NCBI RefSeq assembly: GCF_002930615.1
Contig: NZ_PSNX01000005.1
Coordinates: 62,001 to 126,000 of the forward strand
Length of the DNA: 64,000 nt
Direction: 5' to 3'
Source: Caldimonas caldifontis
GTDB taxonomy: Bacteria > Pseudomonadota > Gammaproteobacteria > Burkholderiales > Burkholderiaceae_C
Part shown: one piece after another, positions 31,517 to 42,369 of the stretch
How the letters are laid out: each line of letters begins with the position of its first letter
Position numbering within the stretch: the stretch's first letter is position 1
Translations under genes and position numbers: made by a program
The notes under the pieces: generated by a model
What the model was told of the DNA's origin: nothing
Database searches by the model: none
The model's input: only the letters and a program-made list of their open reading frames with translations

Positions 31517-31825
31517 ATGTTTGACTGGATGGTCTGGACCACCCCGGTGGCCGTGTTCTTCATCTGCATCGTGCTGATGCTGGTGGGCATGACGATCTGG
31601 GAGATCAAGTCGCCCACGGTCATGCGCAAGGGCTTCCTGCCGATCCCCACCACACGCGGTGACCGGCTGTTCATCGGCCTGCTGTGCGCGGCCTATGTGA
31701 ACCTCGCCTGGGTGGGGCTGGGGGAGAGCTTCGTCGAATGGTTCTCGCTCGAGGATCCTCCCTCCGTGTGGATCAGCTTCGTGCTCTCGATGGGCCTGCT
31801 TGGGCTGATCATGCGCAAGGGCTGA
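31517..31825 (+). CDS. DUF2160 small membrane protein of the glycerol operon
   Basis: This 102-residue protein starts one base after the glpQ stop. It has three hydrophobic segments (VAVFFICIVLMLVGMTIW; LFIGLLCAAYVNLAWVGL; VWISFVLSMGLLGLIM) separated by short polar loops, including IKSPTVMRKGFLPIPTTRGDRL. It matches the DUF2160 family, which I know as a neighbour of GlpSTPQV-type glycerol importers. Its role is not established; it could be an accessory subunit of the transporter. Its position between permease and binding-protein genes supports that. Confidence 0.85.
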   Translation: MFDWMVWTTPVAVFFICIVLMLVGMTIWEIKSPTVMRKGFLPIPTTRGDRLFIGLLCAAYVNLAWVGLGESFVEWFSLEDPPSVWISFVLSMGLLGLIMRKG

Positions 31826-31914
31826 GACGACACCTGATTCAACGGATCCGGCCCGCCTCGCCCCCCGGGCCGGAACCCAGACGAACGAGGGGCGCGCTCA
31901 TGAGGAGACCCGTG

Positions 31915-33648
<1,734 letters not shown>

Positions 33649-33685
33649 GCTCCCGGGAAGGGGTCGCAAGGTCCCTTCGATTCAC

Positions 33686-33717
33686 GGCCCTGCGGTGTCT
33701 CCCCGCAGGGCCTTTTT
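33686..33717 (+). terminator. Intrinsic terminator of the glycerol operon
   Basis: GGCCCTGCGG at 33686-33695 pairs perfectly with CCGCAGGGCC at 33703-33712 across a 7-base loop, followed by five T residues at 33713-33717. It ends the glpD-glpV transcript. The T-run abuts the glcF stop codon on the opposite strand, so the same stem may also slow polymerase leaving glcDEF, though without a T-run on that strand. Confidence 0.88.
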
Positions 33718-34964
33718 CATGGGTTGCCGTGCAGCGCGTCATCGATGAGCTCGACCCAATGCCGCACCGGCGTCATCGTGCCCGTCTGCAGATGCTGGAT
33801 GCAGCCGATGTTGGCCGAAACGATGGCCTCGGCCTGCAGAGGCAGCAGGTGCGAGAGCTTGCGGTCGCGCAGCTGGTAGGCCAGCTCGGGCTGCAGCACC
33901 GAGTAGGTGCCGGCCGAGCCGCAGCACAGGTGGGACTCGCTGGCTGCCAGCTGCACCTCGAAGCCCAGCTCGCGCAGGACCTGCTCGACGCCGCCGCGCA
34001 GCTGCTGGCCATGCTGCAGCGTGCAAGGCGGGTGAAAAGCCAGCGTGCGCCCACCGATGGGCCGATGCAGGCGCGACTTCAAGGCCGGCACCAGCGCGGG
34101 CAGCAGCTCGCTCAGGTCGCGCGTGAGCTCGCTGATGCGCCGGGCGCGCTCGGCATAGTCGGGGTCGTGCTGGAGGGCGTGGCCGTACTCCTTCACCGTC
34201 ACGCCGCAGCCCGAGGCGTTCATCACCACGGCCTCGACCTCGCCGCGGCTGACCAGCGGCCACCAGGCGTCGATGTTGCGTCGCATGTCGGCCAGCCCCC
34301 CACTGTGGTCGTTGAGGTGGGTGCGGATGGCGCCGCAGCAGCCCGCGCCGTCGGCCACCAGGGTCTGGATGCCGGCGGCGTCCAGCACGCGGGCGGTGGC
34401 GCTGTTGATGTTGGGCATCATGGCCGGCTGCACGCAGCCGGTGAGCATGAGCACCTTGCGCGCGTGCGTGCGCGTGGGCCACTGGTGGGCACGCGCACGG
34501 GTGTCGCGCGGCGGCACCTTGTGCTTCAGTGCGCCGGGCAGCAGCGGGCGCACCATCTGGCCGAGCTTCATCGCCGGGCCGAACATCTTCGACGTCAGGC
34601 CCTCGCGCAGCGCGGCGCGCACGAGCTTTTCACTGGCGGGGCGCTCGACGCGTTCTTCCACGATCTTGCGGCCGATGTCCACCAGGTGGCCGTACTGCAC
34701 GCCCGACGGGCAGGTCGACTCGCAGTTGCGGCAGGTCAGGCAGCGGTCCAGGTGCATCTGCGTCTTGCGTGTGACCGGCTGGCCTTCGAGCACCTGCTTC
34801 ATCAGGTAGATGCGCCCGCGCGGGCCGTCGAGCTCGTCACCGAGCAGCTGGTAGGTGGGGCAGGTGGCGGTGCAGAAGCCGCAGTGCACGCATTTGCGCA
34901 GGATGGCCTCGGCCTCCTGGCCCTCGGGGGTGTTGCGGAACTCGGGGGCGAGATGGGTTTGCAT
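33717..34964 (-). CDS. glcF: Glycolate oxidase iron-sulfur subunit
   Basis: The 415-residue subunit relays electrons from GlcD/GlcE. It carries two 4Fe-4S clusters in the N-terminal part (CVHCGFCTATCP and CLTCRNCESTCP) and two CCG domains further on (GAGCCGAIRTHL; SHLCCGSAGTYS). It starts at the ATG at 34964 (MQTHLAPEF), about 17 bases after glcE. The three genes glcD-glcE-glcF run in order on the minus strand and convert glycolate to glyoxylate at the membrane. No glcC regulator or malate synthase gene is next to them. Confidence 0.94.
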   Translation of the reverse strand: MQTHLAPEFRNTPEGQEAEAILRKCVHCGFCTATCPTYQLLGDELDGPRGRIYLMKQVLEGQPVTRKTQMHLDRCLTCRNCESTCPSGVQYGHLVDIGRKIVEERVERPASEKLVRAALREGLTSKMFGPAMKLGQMVRPLLPGALKHKVPPRDTRARAHQWPTRTHARKVLMLTGCVQPAMMPNINSATARVLDAAGIQTLVADGAGCCGAIRTHLNDHSGGLADMRRNIDAWWPLVSRGEVEAVVMNASGCGVTVKEYGHALQHDPDYAERARRISELTRDLSELLPALVPALKSRLHRPIGGRTLAFHPPCTLQHGQQLRGGVEQVLRELGFEVQLAASESHLCCGSAGTYSVLQPELAYQLRDRKLSHLLPLQAEAIVSANIGCIQHLQTGTMTPVRHWVELIDDALHGNP

Positions 34965-34981
34965 GCGCGAGGGCCGTGCGG

Positions 34982-36070
34982 TCAGAGGCCGCTCATCAGG
35001 CGGCCGGGGTTGAAGAGGCCTTGCGGATCGAAGGCGGCCTTGAGCGCGCGGTGGATGCGTTGCTGCACCGGCGACAGCGGCGTGAAGACAGGGCCGTCGG
35101 CCGGGCCGTGGAAGCGCGTGGCATGGCCGCCGGCCAGCCGGGCTGCTTCGCGCACGGCAGCAGCCGGCGTCGGCGTGCACCACCAGCGTTGCCCACCCCC
35201 CCATTCGATGAGCTGCTCGCCGGCAAGCTTCAGGGGTGGGGTGGTCTGCGGCACCGACACCCGCCACAGGCTGGCGCCGGTCTGCACCGCCGCGCGGGCC
35301 TTGGCGAAGAATTCGTCGCGCTGGTCGCGCAGGCCCTCCCAGAAGGGATCGGCCTGATGCGTCGGGATGATCTCGCCGCCCAGCCGCCGGCAGGCCGCCG
35401 ACACCGCCGCCTGGGCGCCACGCAGGCGCAGCAGCAGGATGCCGTCCCACCACGCGCTGGCATTCAGTGGCAGCGGCTGGGCGGCCCATTCATTGAGCTG
35501 CTGAATGGCGCAGCCTTCGTCCAGCTCGAAACGCAGGGTGGCCGTGGCCGGGGCCACGGGCAGGACCTTGAGCGAGACCTCGAGGATCACGCCCAGGCTG
35601 CCCATCGAGCCGGCCAGCAGGCGCGAGACATCGTAGCCGGCCACGTTCTTCATCACCTGCCCGCCAAAGCTCAGCACCTCGGCGCGGCCGTTGAGCATCG
35701 TGGCGCCCAGCACATAGTCGCGCACAGCACCCACCGCGGCCCGGGAAGGGCCCGAGAGGCCGGCGGCCACCATGCCGCCCACGGTGCCACCGGGCGCAAA
35801 GCGTGGCGGCTCGAAGGGCAGGCACTGGCCTTTCTCGGCCAGCGCGGCTTCCAGGTCGGCCAGTGGTGTGCCGGCGCGCGCGGTGACCACGAGCTCGGTG
35901 GGCTCGTAGCTGGAGATGCCGGTCAGCGGCCGCAGGTCCAGGGGCTCGCCTTGCAAGGGTTCGCCGTAGAAGGCCTTGGTCTGTCCGCCATGGATGGCCA
36001 GCGCGCGCTGGTCGGCCATCGCGGCACGCACCTGGTCGAGCAGCCGCTCGAGGATGGGGTCGGGGGTCAT
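34982..36070 (-). CDS. glcE: Glycolate oxidase FAD-binding subunit
   Basis: The 362-residue protein is the smaller FAD subunit. The PCMH-type FAD domain occupies the N-terminal half: ALAIHGGQTKAFYG, PFEPPRFAPGGTVGGMVAAGLSGP, and GGQVMKNVAGYDVSRLLAGSMGSLGVILEVSLKVLP. It is shorter than GlcD because the C-terminal cap is reduced, as expected for GlcE. The start is the ATG at 36070, ten bases downstream of the glcD stop. It acts as a complex with GlcD and GlcF. Confidence 0.93.
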   Translation of the reverse strand: MTPDPILERLLDQVRAAMADQRALAIHGGQTKAFYGEPLQGEPLDLRPLTGISSYEPTELVVTARAGTPLADLEAALAEKGQCLPFEPPRFAPGGTVGGMVAAGLSGPSRAAVGAVRDYVLGATMLNGRAEVLSFGGQVMKNVAGYDVSRLLAGSMGSLGVILEVSLKVLPVAPATATLRFELDEGCAIQQLNEWAAQPLPLNASAWWDGILLLRLRGAQAAVSAACRRLGGEIIPTHQADPFWEGLRDQRDEFFAKARAAVQTGASLWRVSVPQTTPPLKLAGEQLIEWGGGQRWWCTPTPAAAVREAARLAGGHATRFHGPADGPVFTPLSPVQQRIHRALKAAFDPQGLFNPGRLMSGL

Positions 36071-36080
36071 GCGGGACGGG

Positions 36081-37595
36081 TCAGAAACGTTCCAGCTCGG
36101 GGAAGGGCAGCAGCCCCTTGCGCACGTGCATCTTGCCGTACTCGGCACAGCGGTTGAGCGTGGGCACGAGCTTGCCGGGGTTGAGGCCCTCGGCCGGGTC
36201 GAAGGCGCGCTTGAGTGCGCGCATCTGCTCCAGCTCTTCGGGCGCAAACTGCACGCACATCGAGCTGAGCTTCTCGACGCCCACGCCGTGCTCGCCCGTC
36301 ACCGTGCCACCCAGGGCCACGCTGGTTTCCAGGATGTCGGCGCCGAAGAGCTCGCAGCGATGCAGCTGGTCGGGGTCGTTGGCATCGAAGAGGATGAGCG
36401 GGTGCAGGTTGCCGTCACCGGCATGGAAGACATTGGCGCAGCGCAGGCCGTACTTCTTTTCCATCTCCTGAATCGCCAGCAGGATGTCGGCCAGGCGCTT
36501 GCGCGGGATGGTGGAATCCATGCACATGTAGTCGGGGCTGATGCGTCCGCTGGCGGGGAAGGCATTCTTGCGCCCGCTCCAGAACTTCAGCCGCTGCGCC
36601 TCGTCCTTGCTCACTTCCACGCGCGTGGCACCCGAGGCGACGAGCACGTCCATCATGCGCGCGATCTCCTCGGCCACTTCCTCGGGCGTGCCGTCGCTCT
36701 CGCACAGCAGGATGGCCTGCGCGTTCAGGTCGTAGCCGGCGTGCACGAAGTCCTCCACGGCCGCGGTCATGGGCTTGTCCATCATCTCCAGCCCGGCGGG
36801 GATGATGCCGGCGGCGATCACGTTGGCCACCGCGTCGCCGGCCTTGCGGATGTCGTCGAAGCTGGCCATGATGCAGCGCGCCAGTTGCGGCTTGGGCACC
36901 AGTCTCACGGTCACTTCCGTCACCACGCCCAGCAGGCCCTCGCTGCCGATGAAGACGGCCAGCAGGTCCAGGCCCGGGGCATCCAGCGCCTCGCTGCCGA
37001 GTTCCAGCGGCTCGCCCTCCACGGTGTAGCCGCGCACCTTGAGCACGTTGTGCACCGTCAGGCCGTACTTCAGGCAGTGCACGCCACCGGAGTTCTCGGC
37101 CACGTTGCCGCCGATGGTGCAGGCGATCTGGCTGCTCGGGTCGGGCGCATAGTACAGCCCGAAGGGCGCAGCCGCTTCGCTGATGGCCAGGTTGCGCACG
37201 CCCGACTGCACCACGGCGGTCCGCGCGTGGGGGTCGATGCGCACGATGCGGTTGAACTTGGCCAGGCTCAGCGTCACGCCCAGGCGGTGGGGCAGGGCGC
37301 CCCCCGACAGGCCGGTGCCGGCGCCGCGGGCCACCACCGGCACCTGCAGGCGATGGCAGGTACGCAGCACGGCGGCCACCTGATCCTCGGTTTCCGGCAG
37401 GGCCACGGCCAGGGGCTGCTCGCGGTAGGCGGTCAGTCCGTCACATTCGTAAGGCGTGGTGTCTTCCCGGTGCCAGAGCAGGGCGTGGGCGGGCAGCACC
37501 TCGGAGAGCGCCGCCACCACCTCGGCCTGGCGGCGGGAGCGGTCGGGAGCATCAGCCGCTTCGGCCAGGGCCTGGGCGGGCAGCGGAGCGTTCAT
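36081..37595 (-). CDS. glcD: Glycolate oxidase subunit, FAD-linked
   Basis: The 504-residue catalytic subunit belongs to the vanillyl-alcohol-oxidase flavoprotein family. It contains PVVARGAGTGLSGGALP and PDPSSQIACTIGGNVAENSGG in the FAD domain, and NVFHAGDGNLHPLILFD plus GGTVTGEHGVGVEK in the substrate half; the His residues there are part of the active site. GAGGAG stands about 8 bases before the ATG at 37595. D-lactate dehydrogenases look similar, but the three-gene glcDEF arrangement supports glycolate. A TACAGT hexamer about 25 bases upstream is a possible -10 element. Confidence 0.93.
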   Translation of the reverse strand: MNAPLPAQALAEAADAPDRSRRQAEVVAALSEVLPAHALLWHREDTTPYECDGLTAYREQPLAVALPETEDQVAAVLRTCHRLQVPVVARGAGTGLSGGALPHRLGVTLSLAKFNRIVRIDPHARTAVVQSGVRNLAISEAAAPFGLYYAPDPSSQIACTIGGNVAENSGGVHCLKYGLTVHNVLKVRGYTVEGEPLELGSEALDAPGLDLLAVFIGSEGLLGVVTEVTVRLVPKPQLARCIMASFDDIRKAGDAVANVIAAGIIPAGLEMMDKPMTAAVEDFVHAGYDLNAQAILLCESDGTPEEVAEEIARMMDVLVASGATRVEVSKDEAQRLKFWSGRKNAFPASGRISPDYMCMDSTIPRKRLADILLAIQEMEKKYGLRCANVFHAGDGNLHPLILFDANDPDQLHRCELFGADILETSVALGGTVTGEHGVGVEKLSSMCVQFAPEELEQMRALKRAFDPAEGLNPGKLVPTLNRCAEYGKMHVRKGLLPFPELERF

Positions 37596-37733
37596 CGGGG
37601 GTCTCCTCGTTTGCCGCCACTGTAACGTCCCCGGGCCGGGCATGGGCCGGATCGCCGCCTGCGCAGGCATCATTTCGGTTTTGCGCCGGACGCAAGAATG
37701 CAAGGCTTTGCGCGGCGTCAGACAATGCTGTCC

Positions 37734-38399
37734 ATGAACAGAACGGCTCTCTCCCTGTCCACCCGCGCGGTCGCCGCCCCCCTGGTGGCGCTGGCCTTCC
37801 TGGTGCTTGCCCATGTGATCTGGCTGGCCCTGCCTGCGCAGGCCACGATGGCGCTGATGAGCGAGCACGGGCCGGTCGAAGGCCTGAACGTGGCCCTTTA
37901 CGTTGCCGTGGCCGCCCTGGTGGTGCTGTGGCGGCGGCCGGAAGACGACTGGCGGCTGTGGACCTCGCTGGCCATCGTCATGCTGGCGTTCGCGGCGCGC
38001 GAGATGGATTGGCACAAGGCCTTCACCGGCACGAGTGTGCTCAAGTTCAGTTTCTTCCTGCGCGATGGCCAGCCGCTGCATCGCGTGGTGGCCGCGGCGG
38101 TGCTCTTGCCGGTGGCCCTGGCCAGCGCCTATCTCGTCCTGCGGCAGGGGCCGGTCCTGCTGGGCGGTCTGCGACGGCTCGATCCGGTGGCCGTCACGGT
38201 GGTGGTGTTCGCCCTCACCCTGGTGGTGGGCAAGGTCGCCGACCGGGCCCCCGCCATCCTGGCCGAGGAGCACGGCATCGTGCTGAGTGCGAACGTGCGG
38301 GCCTGGCAGACCTCGATGGAGGAAGTGATGGAACTCGCCCTGGCCTTCCTGGTGGCCCTGGGGGCCTGGCAGCACCGTCAGCGCGATCCGATGCCTTGA
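37734..38399 (+). CDS. Hypothetical integral membrane protein
   Basis: The 221-residue product has about five or six hydrophobic helices (VAAPLVALAFLVLAHVIWLAL; GLNVALYVAVAALVVLW; LAIVMLAFAAREMDWHKAF; VVAAAVLLPVALASAYLVL; VTVVVFALTLVVGKVAD; VMELALAFLVALGAW). Several charged residues lie inside or beside helices, notably AAREMDWHKAF, which may line a functional site. I do not recognise a characterised family. ATGs at 37698, 37725 and 37734 are all in frame with no strong ribosome site, so the start is uncertain. It ends one base from the convergent phaM gene. Confidence 0.6.
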   Translation: MNRTALSLSTRAVAAPLVALAFLVLAHVIWLALPAQATMALMSEHGPVEGLNVALYVAVAALVVLWRRPEDDWRLWTSLAIVMLAFAAREMDWHKAFTGTSVLKFSFFLRDGQPLHRVVAAAVLLPVALASAYLVLRQGPVLLGGLRRLDPVAVTVVVFALTLVVGKVADRAPAILAEEHGIVLSANVRAWQTSMEEVMELALAFLVALGAWQHRQRDPMP

Positions 38400-38400
38400 A

Positions 38401-39159
38401 TCAGCCCGGGCGCGCCTTGGCCGCGCGTCGCGTCCGGGCCCCCGGCGCGGCTTTCTCCTTCCTCTTGGGTGTTGCGGCCTGCACGGCCACCTGGCCAGCG
38501 GCCTTGCCGGCCCGGGCGGCCAGCCCCGCGGCCCCGGCGGCCCCGGCCTTGACCTGGCCCGCCGCCTTGCCGGCCGTGGCCATGCCCTTGCGCAGGGTTT
38601 CCTCAGCGGCGGTGAACGACTGCCTGACCAGGCTGCCGGCCAGGTTGCGGGCCGATTCGCTGGCGGCATCCTTCATGGCCGTGGCGGCCAGGCTGGTGAA
38701 CTGCCGCGACAGCGCCCCCCACCACTGCATGGGATCGACCGGCGGAACCGTCCCCTCGGGGGCTTTGGATGCGGCCTTGGCGGCCGGGCGCCGACGGGAG
38801 CGCGGCTTGTCGGCCGCGGGCGCCACAGGGGGGCTCGCTTCGGCTGGCGCGGCCGGCATGCGCAGGGTCAGCGACTCGCGCAGTGCCTCCACTGGCACGT
38901 TCATCGTCTTGAGCGTGGACAGCGTCATGCGCTGCACTTCCAGGGCCTGGATGGTGGCGCCCAGCATGCGGGCGTTCTGCTCCAGCCAGAACTGCACGGT
39001 GCGCAGTTCCTCGATGCGCTTCTCGAGTTCCTCGGGGTTGAGGGTGGGCGCCACCCACTGGCCGAAGTTCGGCAGCGCCGAGCCCGCGTTCTTCACCAGG
39101 CCTTGCAGGAAGTCAAAGCCGGGCACCAGTTTGCCGATGCCTTGCAGGGGGTCGCTCAT
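38401..39159 (-). CDS. phaM: PhaM-family polyhydroxybutyrate granule protein
   Basis: The 252-residue protein matches the PhaM family: an amphipathic N-terminus (SDPLQGIGKLVPGFDFLQGLVKN), the conserved NPEELEKRIEELRTVQFWLEQ and MLGATIQALEVQRMTLSTLKTM helices, and a Lys/Ala/Pro-rich tail (AAKAASK, RRAAKARPG) of the kind that binds DNA. In Ralstonia, PhaM activates the PHB synthase and ties granules to the nucleoid. A middle segment (PMQWWGALSRQFTSLAATAM) may bind granules. The presence of this gene implies that the organism makes PHB; no phaC is in the window. Confidence 0.8.
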   Translation of the reverse strand: MSDPLQGIGKLVPGFDFLQGLVKNAGSALPNFGQWVAPTLNPEELEKRIEELRTVQFWLEQNARMLGATIQALEVQRMTLSTLKTMNVPVEALRESLTLRMPAAPAEASPPVAPAADKPRSRRRPAAKAASKAPEGTVPPVDPMQWWGALSRQFTSLAATAMKDAASESARNLAGSLVRQSFTAAEETLRKGMATAGKAAGQVKAGAAGAAGLAARAGKAAGQVAVQAATPKRKEKAAPGARTRRAAKARPG

Positions 39160-39304
39160 CGAGGGCACTCCGTGGTCGGGACGTTGCCGGGCATTGTGCG
39201 CCCGGGCGGGCGGCCCGGCCAAGTGCGGCCGACCCCAAGAACCCGCAGGCTGGAAGCAAGCCGGCGTCTGTGGCAGGCTTGCGGGGTCACCCCAAGGAAA
39301 ACGC

Positions 39305-40195
39305 ATGGCCTCCATCCGACTGGCTTCCCACACCAAGGACCTGGGCGACGGCTTCATGGTCCGGCGGCTGCTGCCGGCCCTGGCGGCGCGCGCCGTCGGC
39401 CCCTTCGTCTTCTTCGACCACATGGGTCCCACCGAGTTTGCGCCGGGACTGGGCCTGGACGTGCGGCCCCACCCGCACATCGGCCTGGCCACGGTCACCT
39501 ATCTCTTCGAGGGGGCCATCACCCATCGCGACAGCCTGGGCACGGTGCGCGACATCCGCCCCGGCGACGTGAACTGGATGGTGGCCGGCCGCGGCATCGT
39601 GCACTCGGAACGCTCGCCCCAGGCGGAGCGCGCCGCCGGACACCGCCTGCACGGCATCCAGACCTGGCTGGCCCTGCCCCTGGCCGATGAGGACACCCTG
39701 CCCGACTTCGTGCACGTGCCGGCCGAAAGCCTGCCCGAGATCCGTGCCACCGGGGTGCACCTGCGCGTGATCGCCGGGGATGCCTTCGGCCAGACCTCCC
39801 CGGTGCCGGTGTGCACCCGCACGCTCTATGTGGCGGGTGAGATCGACACGGCCGCGCACATGGAAGTGCCGCTCGAGCACGAGGAGAGGGCGGTGTACGT
39901 GGTGTCGGGCTCGCTCACGGCCGACGGGGAGCCGCTGAACCCGGGCGACATGCTGGTGCTGCCGCCGCGCCCGGTACGGCTGCGTGCGCTCGAGGCGACA
40001 CGCTTCATGCTGGTGGGTGGTGATGCGCTCGACCTGGGCCCGGAAAACACCGCCGATCACCCGCGCCACATGCGCTGGAATTTCGTGTCCTCGCGCCAGG
40101 AACGCATCGAGGAGGCCGTGCAGGCCTGGTCACGTCAGGACGCGGCGGCCTTCCCGCCGGTGCCGGGCGAGACCGAGTTCATCCCTTACCCCTGA
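39305..40195 (+). CDS. Pirin family protein
   Basis: The 296-residue protein is a bicupin of the pirin family. The N-terminal cupin holds the metal-binding motif RPHPHIGLATVTYLFEG with its two His residues, then HRDSLG and MVAGRGIVHSE; the HGIQTWLALP segment starts the second half. Bacterial pirins such as YhhW can act as quercetin dioxygenases or interact with metabolic enzymes; the substrate here is unknown. The start at ATG 39305 has AAGGA about 7 bases upstream. The gene overlaps the 3' end of the convergent hydrolase gene by 10 bp. Confidence 0.9.
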   Translation: MASIRLASHTKDLGDGFMVRRLLPALAARAVGPFVFFDHMGPTEFAPGLGLDVRPHPHIGLATVTYLFEGAITHRDSLGTVRDIRPGDVNWMVAGRGIVHSERSPQAERAAGHRLHGIQTWLALPLADEDTLPDFVHVPAESLPEIRATGVHLRVIAGDAFGQTSPVPVCTRTLYVAGEIDTAAHMEVPLEHEERAVYVVSGSLTADGEPLNPGDMLVLPPRPVRLRALEATRFMLVGGDALDLGPENTADHPRHMRWNFVSSRQERIEEAVQAWSRQDAAAFPPVPGETEFIPYP

Positions 40196-41148
40196 GCGAG
40201 CACCTCGGCATCGATCGCGCCCATCAGGGGCGCGCCGTCGTCGGCCTGCAGCTCGATGTGGACACGGTCGCCACCCAACAGCCAGGCGCTGCGGGGCTCG
40301 CCGTGGGCGCGGCTTTCCTGGGCGCGCTTTTCGGCCAGGCAGGCCATGCCGTCGCCGGCGCTCAGCCCCAGGGGGCCGCTGTGCACCACGGTACCTGCCG
40401 GCAAGCTGCGCGTGCGGGCCGCCTGTGCCAGCCAGCGGCCCACATGCCAGCCCATCGCGGGGGCGGCATCGAAACGGCCCAGCCGCCGACCCTGGGCCTG
40501 CACGAGCAGGGGGAGGTGCACCCGCCCGCGCTGCCAGGCCTCGCCCAGCTCATCGGGCGTGAGGGCCACCGGTCCGTAGCTCGTGGCCGGGCGGGCATGC
40601 AGCAGGCCCCACGCGCGCTCACGCTCGGCCCTCAGCACCTCCGGCAGCGTCCAGGTGTTGGCCAGCGTCAGCAGGCGCACGCTCTCCAGGGCCTCGCTGG
40701 GGCTGCAGCCGGCGCTCAGGTCACCGGTCATCACGGCCAGCCCCGCCCCCAGATCCAGGGCCTCGCCTGCCAGCGGCGGCACCAGCGGGTCGGTGGGGCC
40801 GAGGTTCGCGCCGGCAACCGTTGTCACGATCGGGCCCTCGGCCTTGGGCGGCACGGGCAGGCCCAGGCGTTCCAGGTGCCCCGGGCTGGCCCAGGCATCG
40901 TAGGCCTGCACCGGACGGGGTAGCGGGGCCATGCACATCGCCGGATCGAAGGGGAAGGCGTGACGCGCGCGGCCCTGGTTGAGCGTCACGTACAGATCCT
41001 GCAACTGCGGTGACAGGAAGTTCCAGTCATCCAGCACCTGCTGCAATCGGGTCGCGATGCTGGTCGCATAATGGGCCGTCGTGAGGTCGCGCGAGACCAC
41101 GACGAGCTGTCCATCGCGCGAACCGTCCTTGTACGTGGCAAGTTTCAT
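40186..41148 (-). CDS. Fumarylacetoacetate hydrolase family protein
   Basis: The 320-residue protein has the small N-terminal FAA-type domain (MKLATYKDGSRDGQLVVVSRD, running to about residue 85) and the C-terminal FAH fold with GPTDPLVPPLAGEALDLGAGLAVMTGD and a metal-site region. Family members hydrolyse carbon-carbon bonds in acylpyruvates or decarboxylate oxaloacetate. The canonical acidic metal triad is not as obvious here as in well-studied enzymes, so the precise reaction is open. AGGA precedes the ATG at 41148, and TACAAT (41178-41183 on this strand) is a good -10 candidate about 30 bases upstream. Confidence 0.85.
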   Translation of the reverse strand: MKLATYKDGSRDGQLVVVSRDLTTAHYATSIATRLQQVLDDWNFLSPQLQDLYVTLNQGRARHAFPFDPAMCMAPLPRPVQAYDAWASPGHLERLGLPVPPKAEGPIVTTVAGANLGPTDPLVPPLAGEALDLGAGLAVMTGDLSAGCSPSEALESVRLLTLANTWTLPEVLRAERERAWGLLHARPATSYGPVALTPDELGEAWQRGRVHLPLLVQAQGRRLGRFDAAPAMGWHVGRWLAQAARTRSLPAGTVVHSGPLGLSAGDGMACLAEKRAQESRAHGEPRSAWLLGGDRVHIELQADDGAPLMGAIDAEVLAQG

Positions 41149-41210
41149 GATTCCTGTCTGTATCGCAACCGCTTGGCATTGTAGGCAGCGGGCATGGGCC
41201 CGCCTCCCGT

Positions 41211-41939
41211 ATGCTGAATGAACCGACGGGGTGGCGTCGGCGCGCCTTGTTGGGAGCGGCCCTGGCCGCGCCTTGGTGGGTGCGGGCCGAAGGGAGCGCT
41301 GCATCCTCGACGTGGCCCAAGGCCGTCACGCTCGACTACCACATGCGCCGCGGATTGCTCTCGGGCACGGGCCGGCTGGCCTGGCAGCCCCAGGGAGAGC
41401 GCTATGTGCTGCGCCTGGAAGCCCGCTTGCCGCTGCTGGGCGTCTTGCTCACCCAGACCAGCGTCGGCCGCCTGGGCCCGCAGGGCCTGATGCCCGAGCG
41501 GTTCACCGACGAGCGTCTGCGCCGCCCGGTGCGCACGGCCGATTTCCAGCGTCCCGACGGTCCCATCCGGTTTACCGGGCGCAGCGAGACGGCCCCTCTG
41601 CAGCCCGGCATGCAGGATCGCCTGAGCTGGATGCTCCAACTGGCCTGGCGGGTCCAGACGGAGGCCCGTCTGCGCGAGCCGGGGCGGGAACTGGAGATGC
41701 CGGTGGTGGGGGCCCGGGGAGACGTCGACCTGTGGTCCTTCCGGCTCCAGGGGGAGCAGACGCTGAGCCTGGCAGGGGGGCGCACTGCGAAGACCCTGCG
41801 CTATGAGAGGCTGGCCCGGGATCCGGGCGACCACCGCGCCGAAGTCTGGCTGGATCCGGTCCTGCAGCACCTCCCGGCGCGTGCTCGCCTGAGCGACGGC
41901 AAGGACGACCCGCTGGATCTGGTCCTCGTGGCACCTTGA
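41211..41939 (+). CDS. DUF3108 domain-containing exported protein
   Basis: The 242-residue protein has a short signal sequence after two or three arginines (GWRRRALLGAALAAPWWVRA), possibly a Tat-type signal, and a mostly beta-strand mature region: TLDYHMRRGLLSGTGRLAWQPQGERYVLRLEA, LLGVLLTQTSVGRLGPQGLMPERFTDERLRR, and a C-terminal WLDPVLQHLPARARLSDGKDDPLDLVL. This matches DUF3108, a periplasmic beta-rich family of unknown function common in betaproteobacteria. It is divergent from the FAH-family gene with 62 bases between. Confidence 0.82.
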   Translation: MLNEPTGWRRRALLGAALAAPWWVRAEGSAASSTWPKAVTLDYHMRRGLLSGTGRLAWQPQGERYVLRLEARLPLLGVLLTQTSVGRLGPQGLMPERFTDERLRRPVRTADFQRPDGPIRFTGRSETAPLQPGMQDRLSWMLQLAWRVQTEARLREPGRELEMPVVGARGDVDLWSFRLQGEQTLSLAGGRTAKTLRYERLARDPGDHRAEVWLDPVLQHLPARARLSDGKDDPLDLVLVAP

Positions 41940-42077
41940 ACGCCTTGCCCTCAAGCCGGCAGTGGCTATGCCGAAACATGGCAAAGGGGTCGAGCTTGAA
42001 ACTTGCCAGCCCATCCCCATGTCTCACCCAAGGACAACCCCATCGTCCTGGTGGGGGGTCCACGCAAGGAGTGCCAG

Positions 42078-42362
42078 ATGCAAATGCTCTACAACTCGGA
42101 CAACTTCGCTGTCGTGGCCTTCGAGGTGCCCGCCCGCGAGGCGGCGCCCGTGGCCGCCGAGGCGGAGGGAGCACTCACACGCGGGGGCTATGAGATCGTG
42201 GACAAATTCTCCCGCAAGGAAATCTACCTGGAAGGCGCGATGGCCGAAAGCTTCAAGGCCGGCGTCGAGGCCCTGATCCAGACTTCGCCCAGCGTCGAAG
42301 AGATCGACGCCTACATCGAACGCTTCGCCTCGTTGATGCACCAGCCCTTGGTGCTGCACTGA
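42078..42362 (+). CDS. DUF3567 family protein
   Basis: This 94-residue soluble protein starts at the ATG at 42078 with AAGGAG about 6 bases upstream. The pattern MLYNSDNFAVVAFEVP, GGYEIVDKFSRKEIYLEGAMAESFKAGVEALI fits DUF3567, a small family that I know only from betaproteobacteria. Function is unknown. A strong hairpin directly after the stop suggests a monocistronic unit. Confidence 0.82.
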   Translation: MQMLYNSDNFAVVAFEVPAREAAPVAAEAEGALTRGGYEIVDKFSRKEIYLEGAMAESFKAGVEALIQTSPSVEEIDAYIERFASLMHQPLVLH

Positions 42363-42369
42363 CGTCCCC

